Of a stretch of 38,331 nucleotides of DNA, positions 1 to 8,813 are shown piece by piece. The translations under genes and the position numbers were made by a program. The notes under the pieces are model-generated. The model saw only the letters and a program-made list of their open reading frames with translations, made no database searches and was not told the DNA's origin. The stretch is taken from positions 1 through 38,331 of the forward strand of contig JAMPFB010000015.1 in assembly GCA_023664735.1 (NCBI GenBank), written 5' to 3'. The stretch's first letter is position 1. Every line of letters begins with the position of its first letter. Source of the DNA: Robinsoniella sp. GTDB taxonomy: Bacteria; Bacillota; Clostridia; Lachnospirales; Lachnospiraceae.

Positions 1-4
1 GTAC

Positions 5-90
5 CGCTGCGTCTTTGCAGAGCGAGAGCGTGTCCGGAAGACTATCCTATGCTCTGCCGTCCCACACGTCCGTTTATCCATCTTACACTA
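5..90. repeat. degenerate dispersed-repeat remnant
   Basis: Bases 7-33 resemble the right half of the repeat core found at 1551-1582 and 36021-36052 (GCTGCGT, then an AGAGCGA.AGCGTG block). Bases 61-88 share CGTCCGTTTATCCA and a CTTACA-like tail with 36139-36163, just outside the 226-bp palindrome. I read this as an old, diverged copy cut by the window edge. The similarity is short and was judged by eye. Confidence 0.35.
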
Positions 91-111
91 GTCAAGGGAA
101 AGAGTTTTTAG

Positions 112-117
112 TATAAT
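112..117 (+). promoter_or_regulatory. possible -10 box for the GNAT/HAD pair
   Basis: A consensus TATAAT lies 114 bases before the acetyltransferase start. No convincing -35 box is found 16-18 bases upstream, so only the -10 is offered. The leader between them contains a short perfect hairpin (GTAAGC/GCTTAC, 187-202). Confidence 0.3.
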
Positions 118-230
118 AATAGCTGTTAGCAGATAACTGTATATTTCTTAAGAGAAGTCGCCGGCTTGTGGTAGTTATGCCTTACCGTAAGCCTTGGCTT
201 ACTCTTTATAAGCGCTGTAGGGAGTATGAT

Positions 231-680
231 ATGGATTTTATAAGAAAGATGATTCCGGATGATTTGAAAAGGGTAATGAAAATCTGGTACGAAGGAAATT
301 TGGAGGCACATGATTTTGTTCCCAAGGATTATTGGGACAGGAATTTTTCCTATGTTTCCAGAGCTATTTTGGAGGTAGATACCTTTGTTTATGAGATGGA
401 TGGACGGGTCGTGGGCTTTATAGGCATGGATGAAGGGTATCTTGCCGGACTTTTTGTGGAAAAAGAGTACCGTGGCATTGGAATCGGTTCCAGACTTTTA
501 AATTATATTAAGGAGGATTATGATTTTTTTACTCTTCATGTATTTGAAAATAATTACGGAGCATACCGATTTTATGAGGGGCAGGGGCTTCTTAAAAAAT
601 CAGAAGAAGTAAATGAGGATTTAGGCGAAGTTGAGTACCTCATGTATTATCGTAAGAAGAAAAAGGAAAACGGACTATGA
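231..680 (+). CDS. GNAT family N-acetyltransferase
   Basis: A 149-residue protein with the GCN5-related acetyltransferase fold, which transfers an acetyl group from acetyl-CoA to an amine. The substrate cannot be read from sequence. The acetyl-CoA loop (motif A) is seen as VEKEYRGIGIGSRLL near residues 88-102, followed by the HVFENNYGAYRFYEGQGL segment typical of motif B. The N-terminal EAHDFVPKDYW stretch resembles YjaB-like members. A longer reading starts at 168, but the ATG at 231 has an AGGGAG ribosome site six bases upstream, so it is preferred. The stop overlaps the next gene's start by four bases (ATGA), indicating translational coupling with the HAD hydrolase. Family assignment is firm; the biological target is unknown. 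Confidence 0.88.
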   Translation: MDFIRKMIPDDLKRVMKIWYEGNLEAHDFVPKDYWDRNFSYVSRAILEVDTFVYEMDGRVVGFIGMDEGYLAGLFVEKEYRGIGIGSRLLNYIKEDYDFFTLHVFENNYGAYRFYEGQGLLKKSEEVNEDLGEVEYLMYYRKKKKENGL

Positions 681-1495
681 AAACAAGAGATGAAAAAGTG
701 CTTGTACTGGATATTGATGGCACGCTGACCAATTCACAAAAGGAAATAACCGAAAACACAAAGCGGGGAATCATGGATATTATGAAAAGGGGACACAAAG
801 TCATTCTGGCTTCCGGTCGTCCCACACCCGGAATGAAACGCTACGCTGAGGAGCTGGAGCTGGAAAAATACGGTGGTTACCTGCTTTCCTTCAATGGGGG
901 AAGAATCATAAACTGCCGTTCCGGGGAAATCGTGTACCAAAGAACATTGCCGGCTTCTGTAATACCGGGGCTCTATCGGTATGCAAGGGCAAACGACATG
1001 GGCATTGTAACTTATCTGGGAGACAATATTATTCTCGGCACCAGAACGGATGAATACATTGAACTGGAATCCCGTATCAATGGAATGCCTATTAAAAAAG
1101 TAGCAAATTTTCCGGAATATGTGGACTTTGATGTGAATAAATGCCTTATGACGGCGCCTCCTGAAATTGCTGAAAATTATGAAAAGGAATTGCAGGAAAT
1201 ATATGGGGACATTTTAAGTATTTATCGTTCAGAACCGTTTTTTATTGAAATCATGCCTAAGAATGTGGATAAAGCGGCTTCCTTGGACCGAATGTTAAGC
1301 TCTGTGGGACTTACAAGAGAAAATGCTATTTGCTGTGGGGATGGGTTCAACGATATGACTATGATTGCATATGCAGGCATTGGGGTAGCAATGGCTAACG
1401 CACAGGACAGGGTAAAAGAAGCAGCTGATTTTGTTACAAAATCCAATGATGAAGATGGTATTGTCACGGTAATTGATAAGTTTATTGTAGACTAA
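677..1495 (+). CDS. Cof-type HAD-IIB hydrolase
   Basis: A 272-residue haloacid dehalogenase-superfamily phosphatase of the Cof (IIB cap) type, a cytosolic enzyme that usually dephosphorylates small sugar or cofactor phosphates. Motif I is VLDIDGTLTN near residue 10, with the nucleophile Asp and the acid/base Asp two residues later. Motif II is the LASGRP stretch, the conserved Lys lies in the PKNVDKAASL region, and motif IV is GDGFNDMTMI near residue 222. The C-terminal AMANAQDRVKEAADFVTKSNDEDGI block is diagnostic of the Cof group. Length is normal. It overlaps the upstream acetyltransferase by four bases and so forms a two-gene unit. The substrate cannot be predicted. Confidence 0.93.
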   Translation: MKTRDEKVLVLDIDGTLTNSQKEITENTKRGIMDIMKRGHKVILASGRPTPGMKRYAEELELEKYGGYLLSFNGGRIINCRSGEIVYQRTLPASVIPGLYRYARANDMGIVTYLGDNIILGTRTDEYIELESRINGMPIKKVANFPEYVDFDVNKCLMTAPPEIAENYEKELQEIYGDILSIYRSEPFFIEIMPKNVDKAASLDRMLSSVGLTRENAICCGDGFNDMTMIAYAGIGVAMANAQDRVKEAADFVTKSNDEDGIVTVIDKFIVD

Positions 1496-1498
1496 TTT

Positions 1499-1648
1499 GA
1501 GCCCTTATAAAAACGCCAGCGCTTAGCGAGGTATTTTCAAGCTTAGCACTGTTGCGTTTTTATAGAGCGAAAGCGTGGCGATGTAGAAAACATGCTCTAG
1601 GGGAAATCCACTCTGTGCCTGTGGGCTGAACGGTTACCATCCAAATCT
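1499..1648 (+). repeat. dispersed palindromic repeat, copy 1
   Basis: The core at 1499-1582 is nearly identical to 35969-36052. It carries an 11-base inverted pair (TATAAAAACGC ... GCGTTTTTATA) enclosing about 37 bases with GCTTAGCGAG and AGCTTAGCACTG, then a GAGCGAAAGCGTGGCGA tail. The right flank (1583-1648) matches the complement of 38240-38294 instead, so copies 1 and 3 belong to one subfamily. It starts three bases after the HAD stop and fills most of the 184-base gap before the proS stop. It is non-coding and could act as a transcript end or an element relic. Confidence 0.75.
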
Positions 1649-1679
1649 GTTTCTACACAAGGCGGCTTATTGGCAAACC

Positions 1680-3116
1680 TTAGTAAGCTCTTCCCCAGTA
1701 AACCATTTTGGCTGCCGGTTTGCCACAGCAAACACACTTATCAGAAATAGTTTCCTGCTCAAATGGCATACAACGGCTTGTAGCGCCTGTCTGCTCCTTA
1801 ATCAGGTCTTCACATGCTTGGTCTCCGCACCACATTGCTTTAATAAAGCCCGGCTTTTCTTCCACATTTCTTGCAAATTCTTCCATGGTTACCGCAGTAG
1901 AGGTATGGGAGTCTCTGTGTGCCCTTGCTCTTTCTAACATTTCTGACTGCATTTTTTCCAGTACTTCCGTAATCTTTCCTTCCAGTTCGTCCAAAGCTAC
2001 TTCCATTTTTTCTCTAGTATCACGACGAACTAAAATGCATTTATTTGCTTGGATATCCTTTGGACCGATTTCTACACGAACCGGAATACCTCGCATTTCC
2101 TGCTCAGAGAATTTCCATCCCGGACTCTTTTCCGTATCATCCACTTTTACACGGAAGTTAGCAGAAAGCAACTGTTTCAATTCTGCTGCCTTTTCTAAAA
2201 CCCCTTCCTTATGCTGCATAATTGGAATAATCATAACCTGAGTAGGAGCAATCCTTGGAGGAAGCACCAGCCCGGAATCATCACCATGAACCATAATGAT
2301 ACCACCAATCAATCTGGTAGATGCACCCCATGAGGTCTGATGTACGTATTGCAGCTTATTATCTTTATCGGTATATTGGATGCCAAATGCTTTTGCAAAT
2401 CCATCTCCAAAATTGTGGCTCGTGCCGGACTGAAGCGCTTTCCCATCATGCATCAGGGCTTCAATTGTATAAGTGGCTTCCGCTCCTGCAAATTTTTCCT
2501 TATCGGTCTTGCGCCCTTTTATAACAGGAATAGCAAGCACCTGTTCACAGAAATCCGCATATACATTTAGCATTTGGATAGTTCTTTCTTCCGCCTCATC
2601 TGCAGTGGCATGGGCAGTATGTCCCTCCTGCCATAAAAATTCCCTGGAACGCAAAAATGGTCTTGTTTCCTTTTCCCAGCGGACAACGCTGCACCATTGG
2701 TTATATACCTTTGGCAAATCCCTATAGGATTGAACTTCATTTTTATAGAAATCACAGAAAAGCGTTTCGGAAGTAGGCCTTACGCAAAGTCTTTCCTGCA
2801 ATGGGTTCAGTCCTCCATGGGTAACCCATGCTACCTCAGGCGCAAAGCCTTCTACATGATCCTTTTCCTTTTGCAGCAGGCTCTCTGGAATGAACATGGG
2901 CAAGTATACGTTTTCCACTCCCGTTTCCTTGAACATGGCGTCCATCTGGGACTGAATCAACTCCCAGATTGCATAGCCTGCGGGCTTAAAGACCATGCAG
3001 CCCTTTACGCTTGTGTAATCAATCAGTTCTGCTTTTTTCACAACGTCTGTGTACCATTGGGCGAAGTCCTCCTCCATGGAGGTAATTGCTTCTACTAATT
3101 TTTTGTTCTCAGCCAT
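1680..3116 (-). CDS. proS: prolyl-tRNA synthetase, type 3 (short, archaeal/eukaryote-like)
   Basis: A 478-residue class II aminoacyl-tRNA synthetase that charges tRNA-Pro with proline in the cytosol. The length, the absence of the bacterial editing insertion and the C-terminal zinc-binding-like region (Cys in CGDQACED and [10 protein letters not shown], ending in a Tyr) mark the ProS type 3 form, which many Clostridia carry. Class II motifs are visible: [13 protein letters not shown], the [20 protein letters not shown] motif-2 loop and the [23 protein letters not shown] segment. The start has a GGAGAAAAG ribosome site. It is transcribed alone, opposite to the HAD gene, behind a T-box leader (3150-3480) with its own promoter, so expression should respond to uncharged tRNA-Pro. 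Confidence 0.97.
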   Translation of the reverse strand: MAENKKLVEAITSMEEDFAQWYTDVVKKAELIDYTSVKGCMVFKPAGYAIWELIQSQMDAMFKETGVENVYLPMFIPESLLQKEKDHVEGFAPEVAWVTHGGLNPLQERLCVRPTSETLFCDFYKNEVQSYRDLPKVYNQWCSVVRWEKETRPFLRSREFLWQEGHTAHATADEAEERTIQMLNVYADFCEQVLAIPVIKGRKTDKEKFAGAEATYTIEALMHDGKALQSGTSHNFGDGFAKAFGIQYTDKDNKLQYVHQTSWGASTRLIGGIIMVHGDDSGLVLPPRIAPTQVMIIPIMQHKEGVLEKAAELKQLLSANFRVKVDDTEKSPGWKFSEQEMRGIPVRVEIGPKDIQANKCILVRRDTREKMEVALDELEGKITEVLEKMQSEMLERARAHRDSHTSTAVTMEEFARNVEEKPGFIKAMWCGDQACEDLIKEQTGATSRCMPFEQETISDKCVCCGKPAAKMVYWGRAY

Positions 3117-3149
3117 TTTCTTTTCTCCTTTTTATGATGATTTATTTTG

Positions 3150-3480
3150 GCATAAATAAAAGCCCTAAGCCGAAAAATCAGCTTAGGGCGAATCTTGTCC
3201 GTGTTACCACCTAATTTCAGTATAAAACTGCTCTCATCCGGTACAAGTCAAATCTTATACCGCTTTCCCTGTAACGGTGGAAATCCGTTGAAGCCTACTA
3301 TATCCATGCCGTTACCTGCATTGGGACTTGGAACATAAGGGGGTTTTCCACTTCTGCAGCATTGGCACTTAAGTTCGGTTCACAGCTTAGAGACCGGTTC
3401 TATATTTTCCCATAAAGCCTTTCACCTGCCGGCTTCTCTCTGAAATGTTCTGAATATATACTACTTCCCTTCATTGCCTT
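3150..3480 (-). promoter_or_regulatory. T-box leader of proS
   Basis: Read on the minus strand, the leader has the stem I 5' arm (AGAGAAGCCGGCAGGTG at 3421-3440), the T-box bulge sequence TAGGTGGTAACACGG (3199-3213), and a terminator of nine paired bases, GCCCTAAGC/GCTTAGGGC (3162-3189), followed by TTTTATTT. Uncharged tRNA binding should favour the antiterminator and allow proS expression. The gene identity implies a proline (CCN) specifier; I did not place it exactly. It lies 34-360 bases upstream of the proS start, normal for this class. Confidence 0.93.
3162..3189 (-). terminator. conditional T-box terminator
   Basis: A perfect 9-bp stem with a 10-base loop, followed on the minus strand by TTTTATTT. 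The 5' arm lies just downstream of the T-box sequence, which competes for it to form the antiterminator. It ends 45 bases before the proS start codon. Confidence 0.9.
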
Positions 3481-3518
3481 TGTTATTATTAGTTGTTTGG
3501 ATTGGTGTTTATTGTCTT

Positions 3519-3547
3519 AATTTAGCACAACTGCTTGGGCAAGTCAA
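3519..3547 (-). promoter_or_regulatory. proS promoter
   Basis: On the minus strand the sequence reads TTGACT (-35, 3542-3547), a 17-base spacer, then TAAATT (-10, 3519-3524). Transcription would start near 3511, about 70 bases before stem I of the T-box. It lies back to back with a plus-strand promoter at 3572-3600. Confidence 0.7.
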
Positions 3548-3571
3548 GGTGGAATTTTTGAAAAATTGCTC

Positions 3572-3600
3572 TTGAAATCTCCTACCCCTTATGCTATGTT
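3572..3600 (+). promoter_or_regulatory. promoter of a candidate small RNA
   Basis: TTGAAA (3572-3577), a 17-base spacer, then TATGTT (3595-3600). The spacer ends in TGC, giving an extended -10 (TGCTATGTT). It points at a non-coding stretch that ends in a strong terminator at 3669-3705. Confidence 0.6.
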
Positions 3601-3606
3601 AGATGT

Positions 3607-3705
3607 AGGAATAGTACCCACTCCAAAGTGGATGCTCCCAAGTGGTTTAATTTGCCCTAATGGACACCGCCTCTCTGTGGATCAGACAGAGAGGCATTTT
3701 TATTT
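3607..3705 (+). ncRNA. candidate small RNA, about 100 nt, unassigned
   Basis: A compact transcription unit with no plausible ORF. It has an extended -10 promoter just upstream, a small hairpin (CCACT-CCAA-AGTGG, 3617-3630), and a 9-bp terminator stem with a U-rich tail at the 3' end. I do not recognise it as 6S, SRP or another named RNA. It is not antisense to proS coding sequence. A remnant end of an insertion sequence was considered because of the TAATGGACA string, but no element or partner end is visible. Confidence 0.5.
3669..3705 (+). terminator. rho-independent terminator of the candidate small RNA
   Basis: GCCTCTCTG pairs perfectly with CAGAGAGGC (3687-3695) across a nine-base loop, followed by ATTTTTATTTC on the plus strand. 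The minus-strand reading lacks a U tract (GGTGTCC follows), so it serves plus-strand transcription. Confidence 0.8.
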
Positions 3706-3770
3706 CTTCCTGTTTCTCTTATCGAAAAAGGCAAGAAACGTTTTTTAGAATATTTTGCAACTGTTACATG

Positions 3771-4583
3771 TTACCTCAATTCACAAGTCTCAATATTCTT
3801 TTCCTGTCTATCTGGCACGTACTTAATCAAAGCAACAGAAATATTATCCTTTTCCCCACGCTGTTTTACTAACTCAATAAAAGCATCTATTTGTTCTTTC
3901 ATAAGCTGTGCATTCCAAAGCACTTCTCCACGGAAGTTAGCTATCATCTCTTCCTCTGTGATTTGATGATAAAAACCATCCGAGCAAATTAGATAATCTG
4001 CGTTTTCCACTATATTTCCGGAGCGAAATTCCGGTATAATATGTTTTGAATATCCAATACTTTGAAGAAGGATATTCTGCCTTGTTTCATGCCTTGCTTC
4101 TTCTTTTGTTAAGAGACCCTGCCGGACCTCTCTTGCCACCAGACTCTGGTCCTCTGTCAATTGTTCCAACTGTTCTGTAATCTGATAGGCTCTGCTATCC
4201 CCCACCTGTACGGTAAAGTACTTGCTGCGAAATAAAAGAATTGCCGTAAGTGTAGTACCAATTTTTACTCCCTTCTCCAAAGCATACTGATATAAATATT
4301 GATTATGATTTTCCACAATTTTCATCCAACGTTTTTCTAAAACCGCCTCAAAATCATTTTCTCCTACCATTTGCGGCAGCTCGTATTGGAACCAGTCAAT
4401 AAAACGATTACACGTTGTGACAGAAGCATATTCTCCTTCCTGTAATCCGCCTACTCCATCACATACAATTCCAAGGGCTGCACTTAACTTTGGATGTGTA
4501 TTAACTATAATTCCTATGGAATCTTGGTTTTTTTCACGCACAGAGCCAATATCCGTTGCTGAATAGGTAATAAATGTCCCCAT
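3771..4583 (-). CDS. PP2C-family protein serine/threonine phosphatase
   Basis: A 270-residue metal-dependent PPM phosphatase that removes phosphate from Ser/Thr residues. The family motifs appear in order: VREKNQDS near residue 14, VCDGVGGLQEGEYAS (metal-binding Asp), TLTAILL, GDSRAYQI, ICSDGFYHQI and DNISVALIKY. No membrane segment is present, so it should act in the cytosol. It is the last gene of the pilus directon and lies 29 bases downstream of the FHA gene. With the FHA reader and two kinases in the same array, it probably resets phosphorylation of a kinase or a pilus component. The specific target is inferred from position only. Confidence 0.92.
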   Translation of the reverse strand: MGTFITYSATDIGSVREKNQDSIGIIVNTHPKLSAALGIVCDGVGGLQEGEYASVTTCNRFIDWFQYELPQMVGENDFEAVLEKRWMKIVENHNQYLYQYALEKGVKIGTTLTAILLFRSKYFTVQVGDSRAYQITEQLEQLTEDQSLVAREVRQGLLTKEEARHETRQNILLQSIGYSKHIIPEFRSGNIVENADYLICSDGFYHQITEEEMIANFRGEVLWNAQLMKEQIDAFIELVKQRGEKDNISVALIKYVPDRQEKNIETCELR

Positions 4584-4612
4584 ATTCTTCTCCCTATTTC
4601 TTTTATTTTTCC

Positions 4613-6097
4613 TTACATAAGCTGAAAAATCAACTCCTCATTGGATAGCATTATTTTTGTATTATTTCCAATAGGTATTAGCTGGCTGGGAGGAATCATT
4701 TCCCCATTTACATAGGTATGGTTTTTTGAATTGTTATCCCGGATATAATAATTTCCATCTTTTCTAATAATATCTGCATGGGCACGACTGATAGTGGGAT
4801 TATTGCCAATATAAAAATCCACATAATCGCTCTCTTTGCCTATTTTAAGAACATCCTTATCCATATACATTTTTTGGTTATTGGCGGCTCTGGTAATGGA
4901 GGCTCTGGCAGGTTCATTGGAATCCAAGCCGTTTTCATCCAGCATGACTGTTACAACGGAATTATTCTGATTAATCATAATGGTATTTCCGTAATCAAGG
5001 CTTGTTACATTCCCTGTGGGCGATGGTTTTATAAGCCCCCGCTTAGATGTAGGCGGTTTTTCCTTTATGGATTCCGAAACAGAGGCAGCCGGTTGAGCCG
5101 GTGCAAAGGGCATGTCTATTCCCTGTGCCGCCAACTCTTCCTGAGGGCTAAGAGGCAGCCCTGATAAATCATTCATTCCGGGAATGGCAAATCCCATTGC
5201 CTTTTGCGGAACCGGTGGGAGCTTTGGCTCTTGTGCACTTTTTCCACCAAATAATTTATTTTTAGATTTATCCTGCTTTTTATCCTTTGGTTTTCCAAAT
5301 AAAGACGGCTTGCTTCCTTTTTCAGCATTGGATTGCTTTGACATTGACGGAATTTGAGGAATTTCCGGAATAGATGGCATCATTACCGGTGTTTGGGCTT
5401 GTTTTGGTGTCATTTGTTTTGGTGTTATTTGTTTCGGTGTCGAAATTGGATTGTTTACCAATGATGGGGTTTGCTGCTGTACCGAAGAAATTTGCTGTAC
5501 GGAAGAAACCTTTTGCATTGGAACGCTTTGCCTTATGTCTTTTTCTGTTGATTTCTTTTCAATTGATAGTATAAAGCTATAAAGTTCTGCCACTGTTGCA
5601 ATGCTTCCGCTGTTAAATGCATTCATAAACCGCAAGATATAGCCTGAGTCTTCATTTTGATCAAATTGCAGACAGGTAATCAGCCTTTTTACAAAAGCTA
5701 CGATATCACATGTATATGGATGAGCCACTGGCAAATACATCAACTCTGCCTCTCCAGTAGCAATATTTACATATATTTTTTCTTCATCCATTACAAGACC
5801 CGTTACATCAAGCATATATTCTTCCACTTGAGTAGCGGCTGATACAATGCTTCTTAGGATATTAAGTACCTTGTCTTTTGAAAGCAGCTCCTGCATTATC
5901 TGGCTTAAAGGGATAAGAGATGTGATATTATATCTAAGTTCCATGTCTAAATCTTTTCTGATAACAGAAAGAGACAATAATCCTTGAATTTCATTATTAG
6001 TCAACATTTTCATAATAAATTCATCTGCGGAATCCTTTTGTCCCACAATTAAGCTTTGAAATATTGTGCTGCCGATTGTCTGTATTGTAAATTCCAT
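4613..6097 (-). CDS. DUF6382 and FHA domain protein
   Basis: A 494-residue cytosolic adaptor. Residues 1 to about 175 match the DUF6382 type seen in Clostridial signalling and pilus loci. Residues 190-375 form a low-complexity linker rich in Gln, Pro, Ser and Lys (repeated TPKQ units, then a Lys-rich patch). The C-terminal 90 residues form a forkhead-associated domain, which binds phosphothreonine, with VLKIGKESDYVDFYI, the NPTISRAHADI recognition loop and NSKNHTYVNG. The SRAH and NSKNHTYVNG residues are those expected for phosphopeptide binding. It has a strong AGGAGG-type ribosome site. It is flanked by PP2C and a WG-repeat protein in the Tad directon, so it may link kinase output to TadA/TadZ. 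Confidence 0.9.
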   Translation of the reverse strand: MEFTIQTIGSTIFQSLIVGQKDSADEFIMKMLTNNEIQGLLSLSVIRKDLDMELRYNITSLIPLSQIMQELLSKDKVLNILRSIVSAATQVEEYMLDVTGLVMDEEKIYVNIATGEAELMYLPVAHPYTCDIVAFVKRLITCLQFDQNEDSGYILRFMNAFNSGSIATVAELYSFILSIEKKSTEKDIRQSVPMQKVSSVQQISSVQQQTPSLVNNPISTPKQITPKQMTPKQAQTPVMMPSIPEIPQIPSMSKQSNAEKGSKPSLFGKPKDKKQDKSKNKLFGGKSAQEPKLPPVPQKAMGFAIPGMNDLSGLPLSPQEELAAQGIDMPFAPAQPAASVSESIKEKPPTSKRGLIKPSPTGNVTSLDYGNTIMINQNNSVVTVMLDENGLDSNEPARASITRAANNQKMYMDKDVLKIGKESDYVDFYIGNNPTISRAHADIIRKDGNYYIRDNNSKNHTYVNGEMIPPSQLIPIGNNTKIMLSNEELIFQLM

Positions 6098-6112
6098 TAT
6101 TTTCTCCTCCAG

Positions 6113-7411
6113 TTATTCATAAATTTTCAATTTTAGCAAAGACCAAATTCCATCTTTTTGAAATGGGGCTATACCTGCATTATTTAAGGGCTTTAATTCA
6201 TCAAATGAGTAATCCAATGCCACTTTACTGCTTAAATCAATTAATCCCCACATAGAATGATTATTCATGACAGGAGCAAAGTCCTTGTTAAAGGAATCCG
6301 CCCCTTCATAGGTTGGTTGAATGACCTCGGTGCCTGTTATATCAACAAATCCCCATTTTCCGTCTCTTTGTACCGCACAAGGCTGTTCACTTACAAACAT
6401 TCTGACATCATCATAAATATTTTCCGTCAACGGTGCACCCGTTTTATCTATTAGTTGATATTTCTTATCCTTGCTTACCCAGATTACTTTATTTATAGAA
6501 CATCTGCGCCACTCATCATAACGCACATCATCATAGATATAATCTGTCAATAATTCAAACTTTTCATTTATCAGCGCCCATTTTCCATTCTTTTTAACAG
6601 CACCCAGCTTATCATAAATTTTAGTAGCATCTTCCCATTCAAACTTTGTTTTCTCCCTATAGCTACTGTCCAAATATCCATATTTCCCGTTTTTCTGAGC
6701 CAAAATAGAATTACTTCCTATTCCGCTTAAATAATTATACTTTTCGTCCGGCTCGTCTATTTTATAGCCTTTTTCATTTATGTAATACGCACTGTTTTCA
6801 GATACTACCGCTATATCCTTTCTGTCACCTGCGGGATAAGCAATTTCATCATATTCTGCATTTACGACAATATCTCCTTCTTCGTCAATAAGACCTTTTA
6901 ATTCGCCATTTTTATATATGGCATACTGGTCGCTATAGCCTGAAATATACTCATAGCCTACAAATAATTCTTCATAATCGCCTTTTCTTTCTTCATAAAG
7001 GCTATCCACTAGAGCATCCTCCGGATACTTTTTCTTTAAATCATAAATCAATTCTGCCGCATCACTTTTACAATCTGTATCCATATAATATTGATAAAGT
7101 TCCTTCAATGCTTTTTCATTTGGTCCAAGGTTTTCTAAAATGGAATGCATCTGATTTTCATAGGCCTCTTCATCATCTAGGCTCTTATAGTCCTGTGCGA
7201 TTCCATACATAGCATCAAAATCAGAAGATTTATAAGAAAGCGCCTCTTTATAAGAATCAATTGCCCGAATGTAAATTTCCTTTTCTTCCAAGGCTTTTGC
7301 CTGTGCCATTGCCTCCTTATAATTTCCATTGCTGCCCAAATAAGCGCCTGCTGCCACATACCAGCAGAGTCCCAGCAATACTACCATACAAATAATCAAA
7401 TTTTTCTTCAT
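6113..7411 (-). CDS. WG-repeat protein with N-terminal membrane anchor
   Basis: A 432-residue protein with an N-terminal hydrophobic segment (KKNLIICMVVLLGLCWYVAAG) that is an anchor or signal peptide. Residues 28-140 look like paired helices of TPR type (KALEEKEIYIRAIDSYKEAL, then SDFDAMYGIAQDYKSL). Residues 150-432 carry repeated WG/KWGxxD units (NGELKGLIDEEGDI, NGKYGYLDSS, NGKWALINE, DGKWGFVDITG, HSMWGLIDLSS), a beta-rich repeat of unclear function. It most likely sits on the outer face of the membrane. Sixteen bases separate it from the FHA gene. Its position suggests a pilus-associated accessory or assembly role, in the place of TadD-type TPR proteins in other loci; that comparison is inference. 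Confidence 0.82.
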   Translation of the reverse strand: MKKNLIICMVVLLGLCWYVAAGAYLGSNGNYKEAMAQAKALEEKEIYIRAIDSYKEALSYKSSDFDAMYGIAQDYKSLDDEEAYENQMHSILENLGPNEKALKELYQYYMDTDCKSDAAELIYDLKKKYPEDALVDSLYEERKGDYEELFVGYEYISGYSDQYAIYKNGELKGLIDEEGDIVVNAEYDEIAYPAGDRKDIAVVSENSAYYINEKGYKIDEPDEKYNYLSGIGSNSILAQKNGKYGYLDSSYREKTKFEWEDATKIYDKLGAVKKNGKWALINEKFELLTDYIYDDVRYDEWRRCSINKVIWVSKDKKYQLIDKTGAPLTENIYDDVRMFVSEQPCAVQRDGKWGFVDITGTEVIQPTYEGADSFNKDFAPVMNNHSMWGLIDLSSKVALDYSFDELKPLNNAGIAPFQKDGIWSLLKLKIYE

Positions 7412-7437
7412 AATATTTATCTCCTGTTATCTACCAT

Positions 7438-8049
7438 CTATATTCCTAAAAACAGTGCCAGAACGGTTCCAATTGCCACAAACGGGCCAAATGCTACAAA
7501 ATCCTTTGTTGTCAGCTTTCTTCTAATTAGCTGTACTACCGAATATACCACACAACACAGCAGGGAAATAATCATAATGCCATAAAGCACCGATGCACCA
7601 GTATAAAATCCAATGACCGCTATCAATTTCACATCTCCCATTCCAATGCCTTTTTTGGAAATATAATAAGCTATTAGAAAAATGAAAAATCCAATGAACA
7701 TCCCCCCAAATGCACTTGAAAGCAGCTCAATAACTGCATTTGAATATGAAATCAGCTCTATTATCAACAGCACAAATCGAATTCCTAATAAACACAAAAG
7801 AAGCTGATTTGGAATAATATGGTTCTTGTAATCTATATGAGCTATAAGCAACATTCCATAAATTAAAATCAAATACCTTACAACCTTCGAGGGAAGCCAG
7901 CCATAAACATGAAAGACTGCTCCTGCCGCTGCCCCTATACAGATATACAAAAGAAGCCGCCAAATTTTTTTCTCTTTTATATAAGTCTTGTACCCTAAAA
8001 TCCATGCCAATATCCCAGACAAACTACTTGCTATAATGGAAACCGCCAT
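7438..8049 (-). CDS. tadV: A24-family prepilin peptidase (TadV/CpaA type)
   Basis: A 203-residue polytopic membrane aspartyl protease that cleaves the leader of Flp pilin and pseudopilins. The two catalytic aspartates are visible: one in LIAHIDYKNHIIPNQ near residue 72, the other in the GIGMGDVKLIAVIGFYTG motif (GxGD) near residue 136. About six hydrophobic segments are present. It lacks the N-methyltransferase domain of the longer PilD form, as is usual for Tad loci. Its substrates are probably the Flp pilin at 12376-12588 and the two TadE-like proteins. It follows the second TadE-like gene by 25 bases in the same directon. Confidence 0.93.
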   Translation of the reverse strand: MAVSIIASSLSGILAWILGYKTYIKEKKIWRLLLYICIGAAAGAVFHVYGWLPSKVVRYLILIYGMLLIAHIDYKNHIIPNQLLLCLLGIRFVLLIIELISYSNAVIELLSSAFGGMFIGFFIFLIAYYISKKGIGMGDVKLIAVIGFYTGASVLYGIMIISLLCCVVYSVVQLIRRKLTTKDFVAFGPFVAIGTVLALFLGI

Positions 8050-8074
8050 TTTTTTATCCTTTCCTTCTATTTTC

Positions 8075-8809
8075 CTACCACACTGCTGTATAGGCCGTAA
8101 CCTTATACTTCAAATCTTTAATCAGGAAATAGTACCAGTTAAACTCCATCTCATAAGACATTTCAATACGGACTCCCGGCTTGCCTTCTCCATTTGCCTG
8201 CATCCATTCTGTTCCTTTAAAATTTAATCCTCTCATCCCGTTTTTTACTCCAAGATGCCTTAGATATTCGTCTGCATTCCTTCCTCCAAGAGCCTGAAGC
8301 TGCTTTTCTACTCTGCTTTCCACGACTATGCGTACCGTTTCATTTTCCAAAAAATTCTCCGCCTTCATTTTCCCCCATGTGGTAAGCGTGCTCCAGATTT
8401 CATCCTTACTTCCCATATAGGTCTTTGTGTATTCCTTTATGCTTGTTGCAGCATTATCCGCTGCATCCAGTGCACCTTCTGTATTTTGTATGACATTATC
8501 GTAATCTGAAGCTGCCACTGCTCCTAAGGAACTATATAATTTTTTTACCTTGCCTATAACATCTGCCGTATCTCCTTCAAATTTCTTCCCCTTTTCGCTT
8601 GTATCATAAAGCTGCCCGGTAATGCCTGTTTTAGTCAAAAGATATGTATTTCTGGAAATATCCAAAGCCGCCTGATCCACAACATACTGCAAGATAGTCT
8701 GTGCCCTTACCATCTGAACCAGACTCATCATACACATGTATGCCATTATGAAAATAGTTAAAACTAGAGTCGCTTCAATTGTAATAGAACCTCTTTCCTT
8801 TTCTTTCAT
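8075..8809 (-). CDS. TadE-like pseudopilin, second copy
   Basis: A 244-residue protein beginning with a short basic leader, then RGSITIEATLVLTIFIMAYMCMM, the prepilin-like TadE transmembrane segment with Glu at position +5 or so after the Gly. The rest is an extracytoplasmic domain with no recognisable fold. The family is processed by the prepilin peptidase and contributes minor pilus subunits. The gene starts four bases after the DUF5702 stop, so translation is likely coupled. It differs strongly from the other TadE-like protein (11637-12299) outside the leader, so the two probably have distinct minor-pilin roles, like TadE and TadF. Confidence 0.85.
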   Translation of the reverse strand: MKEKERGSITIEATLVLTIFIMAYMCMMSLVQMVRAQTILQYVVDQAALDISRNTYLLTKTGITGQLYDTSEKGKKFEGDTADVIGKVKKLYSSLGAVAASDYDNVIQNTEGALDAADNAATSIKEYTKTYMGSKDEIWSTLTTWGKMKAENFLENETVRIVVESRVEKQLQALGGRNADEYLRHLGVKNGMRGLNFKGTEWMQANGEGKPGVRIEMSYEMEFNWYYFLIKDLKYKVTAYTAVW

Positions 8810-8813
8810 AATA

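Noticed and set aside
1499-1582. Repeat copy 1 as a simple terminator of the HAD gene
   Set aside because: The same core occurs at other sites not downstream of a gene end and lacks a stem directly followed by a clean U tract, so a mobile or structured repeat explains it better, although it could still stop transcripts.
3607-3705. 6S RNA, SRP RNA or insertion-sequence end
   Set aside because: It is too short for 6S, lacks the SRP apical loop sequence, and no transposase or second inverted end is near; left as unassigned RNA.
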